Below, piece after piece: positions 25,675-33,687 of a DNA stretch of 64,000 nucleotides. Within the stretch, counting starts at the first letter, position 1. Every line of letters starts with the position of its first letter. The position numbers and the translations under genes are program-made. Location: positions 12,097-76,096 of the forward strand of contig CAZVZK010000035.1 in NCBI GenBank assembly GCA_964630925.1, read 5' to 3'. The DNA is from RGDT01 sp964630925. Lineage in GTDB: Bacteria; Planctomycetota; Planctomycetia; Gemmatales; Gemmataceae. The notes beneath the pieces are model-generated. The model was not told where the DNA came from. It searched no databases and saw only the letters and a list, made by a program, of their open reading frames with translations.

Positions 25675-26751
25675 TCACTCGGATTTGAGCGACGCCATGT
25701 CGATCGTGAACCGGTACTTGACGTCGCTCCGCATCATCCGCTCGTACGCCTCATTCACCTTCTGGATCGGGATGACCTCCACGTCGGCGGTGATCTTGTG
25801 CTCCCCGCAGAAGTCGAGCATCTCCTGCGTCTCGGCCAGGCCGCCGATGGGCGAGCCGGAGAAGCTCTTGCGCCCGAAGAGCAGGCCGAACACGTTGACG
25901 GGCATCGGCTTGTCCGGCGCCCCGACCATGGTGAGGTTGCCGTCGCGGGCGAGGAGGTTGATGTAGGCGTTCACGTCGTGCGTGGCGGCCACGCAGTCGA
26001 GGATGAAGTCGAAACTGCCGGCGTGCTCCCTCATCTCGTCGGCGTTCTTCGAGACGACCACCTCGTCCGCGCCGAGGCGCCTCGCGTCCTCGATCTTGCC
26101 CGGCGACGTGGTGAACACGACGGTGTGCGCGCCGAAGGCGTGGGCGAACTTCACGCCCATGTGGCCGAGCCCCCCCAGGCCCACCACGCCGACCTTCTTG
26201 CCCGGCCCGGCCTTCCAGTGGCGCAGCGGCGAGTAGGTCGTGATCCCGGCGCAGAGCAGGGGCGCGGCGGCGGCGGGGTCGATGTTCGACGGCATGCGCA
26301 GGACGAAGTGCTCGTCGACCACGATGGACGAGGAGTACCCGCCGTAGGTGACCGGGGCCGTCCCGTGCCGATCGGGCGAGCCGTAGGTCAGCACCATGCC
26401 GGGGCAGAACTGCTCGAGCCCCTCGCGGCAGTGGCGGCAGGTGTGGTCCGAATCCACCAGGCAGCCCACGCCGACGAGGTCGCCCGCCTTGTGCCTGGTC
26501 ACCCCGGGGCCGACCTTCGTGACGCGGCCGACGATCTCGTGGCCCGGCACGCAGGGGTAGACCGCCGGCATGGCGTCGTGCCACTCGTCGCGGGAGTAGT
26601 GGAGGTCCGAGTGGCAGACGCCGCAGAACAGGACCTCGATCTGCACGTCACGGGCCGCCGGCTCGCGGCGTCGGATCGTGGCTTGGGCCAGCGGCGAGGT
26701 CGCGCCGGCGGCGGAGTAGGCCTTCGTCGTGTACACGGTCCGATGCTCCAT
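25675..26751 (-). CDS. Zinc-dependent NAD(P) alcohol dehydrogenase (YahK/CAD-like)
   Basis: Starting at ATG 26,751, this 358-residue medium-chain dehydrogenase shows the catalytic zinc ligands in CGVCHSD and GHEIVGRV, the four structural-zinc cysteines in CLVDSDHTCRHCREGLEQFC, and the coenzyme-binding VGVVGLGGLGHMGVK. The sequence is closest to the cinnamyl-alcohol-dehydrogenase-like aldehyde reductases (YahK, AdhC types), which reduce a wide range of aldehydes with NADPH. The downstream aldo/keto reductase is 25 bases away, and a divergent AraC-type regulator starts 173 bases upstream. Confidence 0.94.
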   Translation of the reverse strand: MEHRTVYTTKAYSAAGATSPLAQATIRRREPAARDVQIEVLFCGVCHSDLHYSRDEWHDAMPAVYPCVPGHEIVGRVTKVGPGVTRHKAGDLVGVGCLVDSDHTCRHCREGLEQFCPGMVLTYGSPDRHGTAPVTYGGYSSSIVVDEHFVLRMPSNIDPAAAAPLLCAGITTYSPLRHWKAGPGKKVGVVGLGGLGHMGVKFAHAFGAHTVVFTTSPGKIEDARRLGADEVVVSKNADEMREHAGSFDFILDCVAATHDVNAYINLLARDGNLTMVGAPDKPMPVNVFGLLFGRKSFSGSPIGGLAETQEMLDFCGEHKITADVEVIPIQKVNEAYERMMRSDVKYRFTIDMASLKSE

Positions 26752-26804
26752 TTGGGTCGCGTCCCGGCCTCGGCGGCCCGACGAGCGAATGGTAGTGCCG
26801 ACGT

Positions 26805-26814
26805 GCCACGTGGC
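26805..26814. promoter_or_regulatory. Candidate operator palindrome between adh and the AraC gene
   Basis: GCCACGTGGC is a perfect 10-bp palindrome in the 173-bp divergent region, flanked by GGTAGTGCC and GGTAGCACG. It lies 50-60 bases upstream of the dehydrogenase ATG. That the AraC protein binds here is inferred from position only. Confidence 0.25.
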
Positions 26815-26924
26815 GGTAGCACGATCGTCCCGGATTCTTGCCAGATCCTCCACGACTTGCGGGGCGGCCCCGGCCGGCGGGGTAGAATAGCCAGGGGGCG
26901 TTGGCCGGCGGGGGAGGGGCGGCT

Positions 26925-27827
26925 GTGGAGACGAGTGAACTTCAGACTCTGGCGTCCGCCATCGAGCGGCACACGGGCGGCGACGGCGTGCGTGACACCG
27001 CGGTGCCCGGCCTCCGGCTCGCCCGGACATCGGCGCCGAGCGAGCTCGCCGCCGTCGTCTACGAGCCGTCCCTCTGCATCGTGGCCCAGGGCGCGAAGGA
27101 GGTGCTGCTCGGCGGGGAGGCTTACCGCTACGACCCGGCGCAGTCGCTCCTCGTGTCCGTGGACCTCCCCGTCGCCGCCCGCGTCGTGGAGGCATCGACG
27201 CGGCGCCCCTGCCTCATGGTACGCGTCGGGCTTGACGCCGCCGTGGTGGGGGAGCTGTTGGCCGACGGCCTGGCCGCCCCGCCCCCTGGCCCGCCTGCGC
27301 GGGGGCTCGGGGTGACCCCCGCCGGGGTGGAGGTGCTCAACGCCGTCGGAAGGCTCGTCGGCCTGCTCGGCTCGCCGGCGGACGTGGCGGCGCTCTCGCC
27401 GCTGGTCCTGCGCGAGATCACCTACCGCGTCCTCACCGGCCCGCAGGGGGCGCGGCTGCGGCAGATGGCCTCGGCGGGCGCGCCGGCGCACCGGATCGCC
27501 CGCGCGATCCGGTGGCTGAAGGACAACTTCTCCGAGCCCCTGCGCGTCGAGGAGCTGGCCGGCCTCGTGGGCATGAGCGCGTCCGCGTTCCACCTCCACT
27601 TCAAGGGCGTGACGGCGCTGAGCCCTCTGCAGTACCAGAAGCGCCTGCGCCTCCAGGAGGCCCGGAGGCTGATGCTCGGCGAGGGGCTCGACGCCGCCGA
27701 GTCGGCGTACCGCGTCGGGTACGAGAGCCCGTCGCAGTTCAGCCGGGAGTACCGGCGGACGTTCGGCGCCCCGCCGCGCCGGGACGTGGCCGCACTCCGG
27801 GCGGAAGCCCAGCCGGCGGGTCGGTAG
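26925..27827 (+). CDS. AraC-family regulator (YqhC-like)
   Basis: The GTG at 26,925 follows GGGGAGGGG; the 300-residue product has an N-terminal AraC_N-type ligand domain (about 10-165, including PSLCIVAQGAKEVLLGGEAYRYDPAQSLLVSVDLPV) and a C-terminal double helix-turn-helix (about 195-295): LRVEELAGLVGMSASAFHLHFKGV and AAESAYRVGYESPSQFSREYRRTFG. This N-terminal domain is the one found in E. coli YqhC, which activates an alcohol dehydrogenase and an aldo/keto reductase; the same three functions are grouped here. A TAGAAT lies at 26,882 without a well-spaced -35. Confidence 0.92.
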   Translation: METSELQTLASAIERHTGGDGVRDTAVPGLRLARTSAPSELAAVVYEPSLCIVAQGAKEVLLGGEAYRYDPAQSLLVSVDLPVAARVVEASTRRPCLMVRVGLDAAVVGELLADGLAAPPPGPPARGLGVTPAGVEVLNAVGRLVGLLGSPADVAALSPLVLREITYRVLTGPQGARLRQMASAGAPAHRIARAIRWLKDNFSEPLRVEELAGLVGMSASAFHLHFKGVTALSPLQYQKRLRLQEARRLMLGEGLDAAESAYRVGYESPSQFSREYRRTFGAPPRRDVAALRAEAQPAGR

Positions 27828-27830
27828 CCC

Positions 27831-29189
27831 TCACCCGGCGTCCGGCTTGTTCTCCTTCGGGAAGTGGCGCGCAAGCTCCTTCTTGATCGCCGCGTGCTTC
27901 GCGTCGCCGGCCAGGTTCTTCCACTCGTTGGGGTCGGCGTCGTGGTCGTACAGCTCCTCGTCGCCGTTGGCGTAGCGGATGTAGCGCCAGCGCTCCGTCC
28001 GCACCGCGTGGTTGTTCCGCATCCACGTCATCAGCGCCGGCGTCCCCCACCCGGCCGACACGTCCGCCAGCAGCGGCTTGACGCTCACGCCCTGGACGTG
28101 CTTCGGGGTGGGCAGGCCGCACACCTCGCAGAGCGTGGGGTAGACGCACATCAGATCGACGGTGCGCCCGCACACGCCCGGCTTGACGCCGGGCCCGGCG
28201 ATGATCAGCGGCGAGCGTGTCGCCTGCTCCCACAGGGCGAACTTGCGCCAGTGCTGCTTCTCGCCCAGGTGCCAGCCGTGGTCGCTCCACAGGACGACGA
28301 GCGTGTCGTCCTTGTGCGGCGAGGCGTCCAGCGCGTCGAGGACGCGCCCGAGCTGGGCGTCCATGAAGGCGATGGCCGCCAGGTACGCCTGCACCGCCTC
28401 CTTCCACCGCCCCGACTTCACCATCGCCGCGTGGTCGCCGGCAGGCTTCGCCATCCTCACGCCGGCGGGGGGCACACCTTCGAGGTCGTCCTTGCGGTGC
28501 GGCGGCAGCTCGATCTTGTCGAGCGGGAAGAGGTCGAAGTACTTCTTCGGCACGGTCCAGGGCATGTGCGGCTTGACGAAGCCCGCCGCGATGAAGAACG
28601 GCTTCTCGTGCTTCGCCTTGAGCTGGCGGATGGCGTAGCCGGCGGTGCGGTGGTCGGGGAGCTGCTCGTCCTCGCGCGACGACGGGGCGAAGCGGATGCC
28701 GCCGACGCCGCCGTCCTCGTCCTTGCCGCCCCCGCCGCCCTTGCCCTTGAAGACATCATCCCAGCCCCCGGTCGGCGGGAACGCGCCGTGGTAGATCTTG
28801 CCGGCGGTGAAGGTGCGGTAGCCGTGGGCCTGGAAGTGGCGGTCCAGGGTGACGACATCAGCGAGGGGCTTGCGCCAGTCCTGGCTGTTGACGTAGACGC
28901 CGCTGGAGGACGGGCGGACGCCGCTCATGAGGGCGGCCCGGGAGGGGTTGCACGACGGGGCGGCACAGTAGGCGCGGGTGAACGCAACGCCGCGCTTCGC
29001 CAACCGGTCGAGGTTGGGCGTCTTCGCCTGCTTGTGGCCGAGGTAGCCGCACCAGTCGCGCAGGTCATCGACGGCGATGAACAGGACGTTGGGCTTGCGT
29101 GGGGCGTCGGCGCGGGGGGGCGGGGGGGAATGGCCGGAGGCCCCCCCGAAGGGGCAGAGAACAGGCAGGGCGAGGAGCAGCGCGAGCAT
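27831..29189 (-). CDS. Exported sulfatase (iduronate-2-sulfatase-like)
   Basis: The 452-residue protein has a signal peptide (MLALLLALPVLCPFGGASG) and the sulfatase fold: metal-binding VLFIAVDDLRDW, then the formylglycine motif C80-N-P-S-R84 in APSCNPSRAALMSG, followed by GVRPSSSGVY, and a later WSDHGWHLGEKQHWRK. Cys80 is oxidised to formylglycine by a formylglycine-generating enzyme. It would remove sulfate esters from polysaccharides outside the cytoplasm; planctomycetes carry many such enzymes. The 3' end lies three bases from the convergent AraC gene stop. Confidence 0.94.
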   Translation of the reverse strand: MLALLLALPVLCPFGGASGHSPPPPRADAPRKPNVLFIAVDDLRDWCGYLGHKQAKTPNLDRLAKRGVAFTRAYCAAPSCNPSRAALMSGVRPSSSGVYVNSQDWRKPLADVVTLDRHFQAHGYRTFTAGKIYHGAFPPTGGWDDVFKGKGGGGGKDEDGGVGGIRFAPSSREDEQLPDHRTAGYAIRQLKAKHEKPFFIAAGFVKPHMPWTVPKKYFDLFPLDKIELPPHRKDDLEGVPPAGVRMAKPAGDHAAMVKSGRWKEAVQAYLAAIAFMDAQLGRVLDALDASPHKDDTLVVLWSDHGWHLGEKQHWRKFALWEQATRSPLIIAGPGVKPGVCGRTVDLMCVYPTLCEVCGLPTPKHVQGVSVKPLLADVSAGWGTPALMTWMRNNHAVRTERWRYIRYANGDEELYDHDADPNEWKNLAGDAKHAAIKKELARHFPKENKPDAG

Positions 29190-29245
29190 GGCGTGGCCCT
29201 CCGGGGCGGTGACAGGGAGAGGCTATCGCCGCCGGGGCCGGACGC

Positions 29246-29920
29246 CTACCCGTCGAGCCGCTTGAGCGCCTCCTTCGCGGCGCGGGTCGGCAGGGCGTCG
29301 TCCTCACCGCCGGCCAACTTTTCGAGCACCTTCCGGGCCTCCGGTGTGCCGATGGACTCCAGCACGGCGGCGGCGCGGGCGGCACGCTGCCACGACGGCA
29401 GCGGCCCCGGCCTGGTGATGACGCGCGGCTTCAGGTCGATGACCTTGCCGCCGATGCGGAGGGTCGTCTTGCCGTTGATGGTGGACATGGAGACGGGGCC
29501 GCGCGGGGGGGCCGTGTCCTCCTCCTTGAGCGGCTCGTCGGCCTTGATGCGTGCGAGCAGCGCCTGGAGCCGCTTCTTCACCTCCGGCATGACCTTGGCC
29601 TCCAGCGCCTTCTCGATGAGGGGCCTGGCGTGCTTGCCGAGGTAGCCCAGCTCCTCGCTGGCGGCCTCGCGCTCCTCGAAGCCGTCGGCGTCCAGCTCCT
29701 CGATCCACTTCGCGGCCTGCTTCGCGTCCACCTTGACGGGGCGCAGCTCCCTCCCCAGGAACGTCACCGCCTCCTTGCCCATGCCCGTGAGCCTGATGGC
29801 GGCGCGGGTGGCCCTGGCCTCGTCGGACGAGGCCAGGTCGGCCCAGAGGGAGTCGAGGGTCGGGGCCGGGGCGGCCTGGGCGGCCCCGGCGATGACGGTC
29901 AGCAGGAAGACGGCTCGCAT
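29246..29920 (-). CDS. Exported HEAT-like/WD40-companion domain protein
   Basis: Starting at ATG 29,920 after CGGAGG, the 224-residue protein has a signal peptide (MRAVFLLTVIAGAAQAAP) and a helical body with WADLASSDEARATRAAIRL, ELDADGFEEREAASEELGYLG, and a C-terminal RAARAAAVLESIGTPEARKVLEKLAGG. This block is, as I remember it, the one attached to WD40 repeats in many Gemmataceae proteins; here it stands alone. It has no known biochemical role. An 11-bp palindrome GATACCGTATC (29,937-29,947) lies 17 bases before the ATG and could be an operator. Confidence 0.7.
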   Translation of the reverse strand: MRAVFLLTVIAGAAQAAPAPTLDSLWADLASSDEARATRAAIRLTGMGKEAVTFLGRELRPVKVDAKQAAKWIEELDADGFEEREAASEELGYLGKHARPLIEKALEAKVMPEVKKRLQALLARIKADEPLKEEDTAPPRGPVSMSTINGKTTLRIGGKVIDLKPRVITRPGPLPSWQRAARAAAVLESIGTPEARKVLEKLAGGEDDALPTRAAKEALKRLDG

Positions 29921-29962
29921 GACGGGCCTCCGGTCTGATACCGTATCGCGTTGATTGGTCGC

Positions 29963-30005
29963 GTAGGGCAGGCTGCCAGCCTGCCGCCGGGCCGCAGGCC
30001 CGGCC
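29963..30005. repeat. Palindromic repeat (GTAGGGCAGGC family), copy 2
   Basis: GTAGGGCAGGCT starts at 29,963. Two hairpins follow: GGCAGGCT-GCC-AGCCTGCC (29,967-29,985) and CCGGGCC-GCA-GGCCCGG (29,987-30,003). The first 11 bases match the repeat after rpsP. It lies in the region between two minus-strand genes. Confidence 0.5.
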
Positions 30006-30053
30006 AGCATGTGCGTCGCCCGGAGGGAACGATTCAACCCGATCCGGTGTGAG

Positions 30054-31520
30054 TCACTCCTCGGGCAGGGTGATGCCCTTGAGCGTCTGCGGCTTGCCGC
30101 CGCGGAGGACGGACGCCTCGGTGCCGTCCAGTTTGGCCTCGGCGAACGCCTCGCGGAAGGCAGACGTGCTGTCGGGCACCGCCTTGCCGCCCAGCTCGAG
30201 GAGGATGTCGTGGGCCTTGAAGCCGGCCTTGTCCGCGGGCGAGCCGGAGGTGACGCGTTCGACCACGAGGCCCTTGTCCTTGGCCAGCCCGAGCTGGGCG
30301 CGCAGGGCCGCCCCGGGCGAGGAGAGGGTCAGGCCCAGACGCGCCTCGAGCGCCTGCGGCGGCTTCGTGTCGACCCGCAGCCGCCACAGACGCGACTTCT
30401 CCCTCATCGCCTCATTGGTGGCCTCGTGGGCCTTCTTGATGGCGTCCCGGTCCTTGCCCTTGTGGGCGGCCGCCAGGTCCTCCTTGGCCTTCTTCGCCGC
30501 CGCCTCGTTCATTTTCTCCGCCGCCGCCACCTCGTCGAGCATCGCCTTGCGGATGCGGGCGATCTCGCCCTCGTGCCTCTTCAGGCTCTCCTCCAGCGCC
30601 GACGGCTTCGACGGCTTCGGGGGCAGCTCCTTGACGGCGGGCGGCTTCTCCTTCGTCTTGTCCTTCTCTTCCTTGGCGGCGGGCGGGGGCTTGTCGTCCT
30701 TCTTCTTGTCGTCGCCGGGGGGCTGGGCGACGAGGCCGGCGGCCCCGACGAGGAGTGTGGCGGCCAGGACGGCGGCGATGCAGGCGTGGGCCTTGTTCAC
30801 GGTCATGCTCATGAGGACACCTTGAGCGAGGGAGTGGACGGCGGGTGGGATGAGGGCGCCGGGGGCGGCGGACGCGAGGGCGGCGGACGCCAGGGACGCG
30901 GGCAGGGCGGCCGTGGCCGCCAGGGCGAGGGCGGCGCCTGCGGACGCGCCGAGCCGGCGGGCGAGCCGTTTGCGGGCGGCGGCGAGGCGGCTGGAGAGGG
31001 TGCCCTCGGGGATGCCGAGCTGGCGGGCCGCCTCCCCTCGCGAGCGGCCCTCCAGCTCGCAGAGGATGACGGCGTCGCGCAGCGTGTCGGGCAGGCGGGC
31101 GATCTCGCGGTCGAGCAGGGGCAGCAGCTCGCGGGCGCCGTCGTCGGTGGCCGGGGCCGGCGTCTCGGCGGGCATGGGGCCTCCTTCGCGCTGGCGGACG
31201 CGGAGGCGGCGCGTGCGTGCCTCCTGGGCGGTGCGGACGGCCACGCCGTGCAGCCAGGCCCCGACGGCGGAGCGCGGCGAGACGCCGGCGGCCTTGCGGA
31301 CGAGGACGAGGAACGCCGCCTGGAAGGCGTCCTCGGCGTCGGGGCCGGCGATGCGGCGGCACACGCCCCAGACCATCGGCCCGTGGCGGCGCAGCAGGCC
31401 CTCGAACCCGGCGGGGTCGCCGGCGAGGAAGCGTCCGAGGAGGTCGGCGTCGCCCCCGTCGTCTGGCCGGGCGAGGCCGACGAGGAAGCGGGCAACGGTG
31501 TCGAGGCTGTGGTCGGGCAT
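30054..31520 (-). CDS. ECF sigma factor fused to TM, coiled-coil and PDZ domains
   Basis: Starting at ATG 31,520, the 488-residue protein begins as an ECF sigma factor: region 2 (about 40-105, GPMVWGVCRRIAGPDAEDAFQAAFL) and region 4 (about 125-185, RLPDTLRDAVILCELEGRSRGEAARQLGIPEGTLSSRLAAARKRL). An Ala-rich stretch and a hydrophobic segment (HACIAAVLAATLLVGAAGLVA, about 245-265) follow, then Lys/Glu/Pro-rich coiled coil, and a C-terminal PDZ-like domain (about 405-488, GLVVERVTSGSPADKAGFKAHDILLELGGK). This puts a promoter-recognition module and an extracytoplasmic peptide-binding domain in one chain, so the tail may replace an anti-sigma factor. No separate anti-sigma gene is adjacent. Confidence 0.88.
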   Translation of the reverse strand: MPDHSLDTVARFLVGLARPDDGGDADLLGRFLAGDPAGFEGLLRRHGPMVWGVCRRIAGPDAEDAFQAAFLVLVRKAAGVSPRSAVGAWLHGVAVRTAQEARTRRLRVRQREGGPMPAETPAPATDDGARELLPLLDREIARLPDTLRDAVILCELEGRSRGEAARQLGIPEGTLSSRLAAARKRLARRLGASAGAALALAATAALPASLASAALASAAPGALIPPAVHSLAQGVLMSMTVNKAHACIAAVLAATLLVGAAGLVAQPPGDDKKKDDKPPPAAKEEKDKTKEKPPAVKELPPKPSKPSALEESLKRHEGEIARIRKAMLDEVAAAEKMNEAAAKKAKEDLAAAHKGKDRDAIKKAHEATNEAMREKSRLWRLRVDTKPPQALEARLGLTLSSPGAALRAQLGLAKDKGLVVERVTSGSPADKAGFKAHDILLELGGKAVPDSTSAFREAFAEAKLDGTEASVLRGGKPQTLKGITLPEE

Positions 31521-31587
31521 GCGTCCCCCTACACTCGATATTGGCGGGCGGCGGCCCGCGCGTCGCACTATTTTCCGGAGGTCCGCG

Positions 31588-32082
31588 ATGGGGGAGCCTG
31601 TCATCCGCACGGCGGCCGAGGCCGACCTCGACGCGGTGCGGTCGATCTACAACCACTACGTCGAGGCATCGACCTGCACGTTCCAGACGGAGGCCGACAC
31701 CGCCGAGGAGCGTCTGGCCTGGTTCCGCGGGCGTGGCCCGCTGCACCCGGTGGTCGTGGCCGAGACGGACGGCGAGGTGGTGGGGTGGGCGGCGGCGTCG
31801 CCCTGGAAGTCGCGGTGCGGCTACGCGCTGACGGCGGAGGTGTCGGTGTACGTGAAGGAGGGGATGCACCGCCGGGGGATCGGGCGGGCGCTGCTGGCGG
31901 GCCTCGTGGAGAGGTGCAGGGCGGCGGGGCTGCACACGCTGATCGGGGGGGCGTGTACGGAGCAGGAGGCGAGCGTCGCGTTGCAGGCGGCGCTGGGTTT
32001 CGAGCGCGTAGCGCACTTCCGCGAGACGGGGCGGAAGTTCGGGCGCTGGCTGGACGTGGTGTACATGCAGAAGATGTTGTGA
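31588..32082 (+). CDS. GNAT N-acetyltransferase (phosphinothricin acetyltransferase-like)
   Basis: The start at 31,588 follows CCGGAGGT. The 164-residue protein matches the PAT/MnaT group: IRTAAEADLDAVRSIYNHYVEASTCTFQ, then the acetyl-CoA loop HRRGIGRALLAGLVERC and the final LGFERVAHFRETGRKFGRWLDVVYMQK. This group acetylates phosphinothricin, methionine sulfoximine or related amino acids; the true substrate is unknown. It is followed ten bases later by the DUF1624 gene and is divergent from the ECF gene. Confidence 0.93.
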   Translation: MGEPVIRTAAEADLDAVRSIYNHYVEASTCTFQTEADTAEERLAWFRGRGPLHPVVVAETDGEVVGWAAASPWKSRCGYALTAEVSVYVKEGMHRRGIGRALLAGLVERCRAAGLHTLIGGACTEQEASVALQAALGFERVAHFRETGRKFGRWLDVVYMQKML

Positions 32083-32092
32083 GGGGGCCATC

Positions 32093-33295
32093 ATGGGCCA
32101 GGGCGAAGTGGGCCAGCAAGCACCGCCGCGCGAGGGGCCCATCGACTTCTTGCGCGGGGCCGTGATGGTCCTGATGGCGCTGGACCACACGCGCGACTTC
32201 TTCACCGACTCCGCGTTCGACCCGCTGGACCTCACGCGGACAACGCCGGGCCTATTCCTGACGCGCTGGGTCACGCACTTCTGCGCGCCGGTGTTCGTGT
32301 TCCTCGCCGGCGCCGGGGCGTACCTCCACGGGGCGCGGGGCCGGACGAAGGGGGAGCTGGCGCGGTTCTTGATCACGCGCGGCCTGTGGCTGGTCGTGCT
32401 GGAATTCACCCTGGTCCACCTCGGATGGTTCTTCAACCTCCGCTACGAGTGGTTCATCGGCCAGGTGATCTGGGCGATCGGCTGGTCGATGGTGCTGCTG
32501 GCGGGCCTGGCCTGCCTGCCCGCGTGGGCCGTCGGGCTCGTCGGGCTGGTCATCGTGGCCGGGCACAACGTGCTGGACATCGTGGCGCCGGTCCAGCCAT
32601 TCGCTCCCGGTTGGCAGGTGTTCGCGCAGCTGCGGCCCGGGTTCCTCAACCACCCGCCCGGCCCGGGGGTCGGGCCGCCGTACCTACTGATGGCCTACCC
32701 GGTGGCCCCTTGGTTGGGGATCATGGCGCTGGGTTACGCCTTCGGCGCGTTCTGGCGAGGGGCCGGGGTGTACCGCCGCGTGAAGGTGGCCGCGCTGGGC
32801 GCGGTGGTGATCCTCTTGTTCGTCGCGTTGCGGCTGGTCAACAGGTACGGCGACCCGCTCCGGTGGCAGATGTGGCCGGAGGGGTGGGCCACGGCGCTGT
32901 CGTTCCTCAACTGCCAGAAATACCCGCCCTCGCTGCTGTACGTCCTGATGACCCTGGGGCCGGCGCTGCTGGTGCTGGCCGCGTTCGCCCGGCCGGCGGG
33001 TGTGGTGGGGCGGGCGGTGATCACGATCGGCCGGGTGCCGCTGTTCTTCTACCTGCTACATGTGCCGCTGATCCACGTCGCGGCGCTGGCGGCCGCCTAT
33101 GTCCAGTACGGCCGGGTGGACTTCCTGCTTACGCACCCGCTGCTCGGCCGCGGGCAGTACCCGCAGGATTACGGCTTCGGGCTGCCGGCCGTCTACGCGG
33201 TGACGGCCGCCGTGGTGGCCGCCTTGTACCCGCTGTGCTGGTGGTACGAGGGCGTCAAGGCACGCTCCCGCTCTGGCTGGCTGAGTTATCTTTGA
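32093..33295 (+). CDS. DUF1624 family multi-pass membrane protein
   Basis: The 400-residue protein has the family N-terminus REGPIDFLRGAVMVLMALDHTRDFF and FCAPVFVFLAGAGAYLHGAR (conserved DH and AG motifs of the heparan-alpha-glucosaminide acetyltransferase-like clan), and about ten transmembrane segments up to the Trp/Tyr-rich C-terminus (LYPLCWWYEGVK). Relatives transfer acyl groups across membranes to sugars or polysaccharides. The first 15 residues are hydrophilic. It is likely co-transcribed with the GNAT gene ten bases upstream. Confidence 0.88.
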   Translation: MGQGEVGQQAPPREGPIDFLRGAVMVLMALDHTRDFFTDSAFDPLDLTRTTPGLFLTRWVTHFCAPVFVFLAGAGAYLHGARGRTKGELARFLITRGLWLVVLEFTLVHLGWFFNLRYEWFIGQVIWAIGWSMVLLAGLACLPAWAVGLVGLVIVAGHNVLDIVAPVQPFAPGWQVFAQLRPGFLNHPPGPGVGPPYLLMAYPVAPWLGIMALGYAFGAFWRGAGVYRRVKVAALGAVVILLFVALRLVNRYGDPLRWQMWPEGWATALSFLNCQKYPPSLLYVLMTLGPALLVLAAFARPAGVVGRAVITIGRVPLFFYLLHVPLIHVAALAAAYVQYGRVDFLLTHPLLGRGQYPQDYGFGLPAVYAVTAAVVAALYPLCWWYEGVKARSRSGWLSYL

Positions 33296-33328
33296 GGGGC
33301 AGGGCAGGCCCATCGCATTCGGGTGGCT

Positions 33329-33643
33329 CTACTCGCCCTCCTGTCGCCGTGGCGGCGTCTCCCAAGAAGCGAGGATGACGTTCAGCTCGGCCTCACCTCC
33401 GATGGGGAGGTAGGTGGGTGGCCGTTCCCTCGTCCAGCTCAGGTTGGCCCACCCGTACTCGCCGTGGGCGGGTGTGTAGAGGATGAGGTGGTCATAGACG
33501 CCCCAAAGCCCGACGGCCTGGAACTCTCGGGCGTGGAGCGGGTGGTCAGGGAATGCGGCCAGCTCCCAGCGCAGCTCCCCCTCCAGGTACTGGCGACGAC
33601 GCTCGTCCTCCAGCGGATACCAGCCTCGCGCCCAGAGGATCAT
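33329..33643 (-). CDS. Small protein of unknown function (104 aa)
   Basis: I do not recognise the family. The protein opens MILWARGWYPLEDERRRQYLEGELRWELA, is rich in Trp and Tyr, and contains YDHLILYTPAHGEYGWANLSWTRERPPTYL. No signal peptide or membrane segment. Its make-up and isolation resemble those of small accessory or immunity-type proteins, but nothing proves that. It lies 44 bases downstream of the FAD monooxygenase gene's stop, same strand. Confidence 0.6.
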   Translation of the reverse strand: MILWARGWYPLEDERRRQYLEGELRWELAAFPDHPLHAREFQAVGLWGVYDHLILYTPAHGEYGWANLSWTRERPPTYLPIGGEAELNVILASWETPPRRQEGE

Positions 33644-33687
33644 GTTTTCGTCTCCTTTGGGCTGCCCCCGACGAGTGCCGGCCGCCC

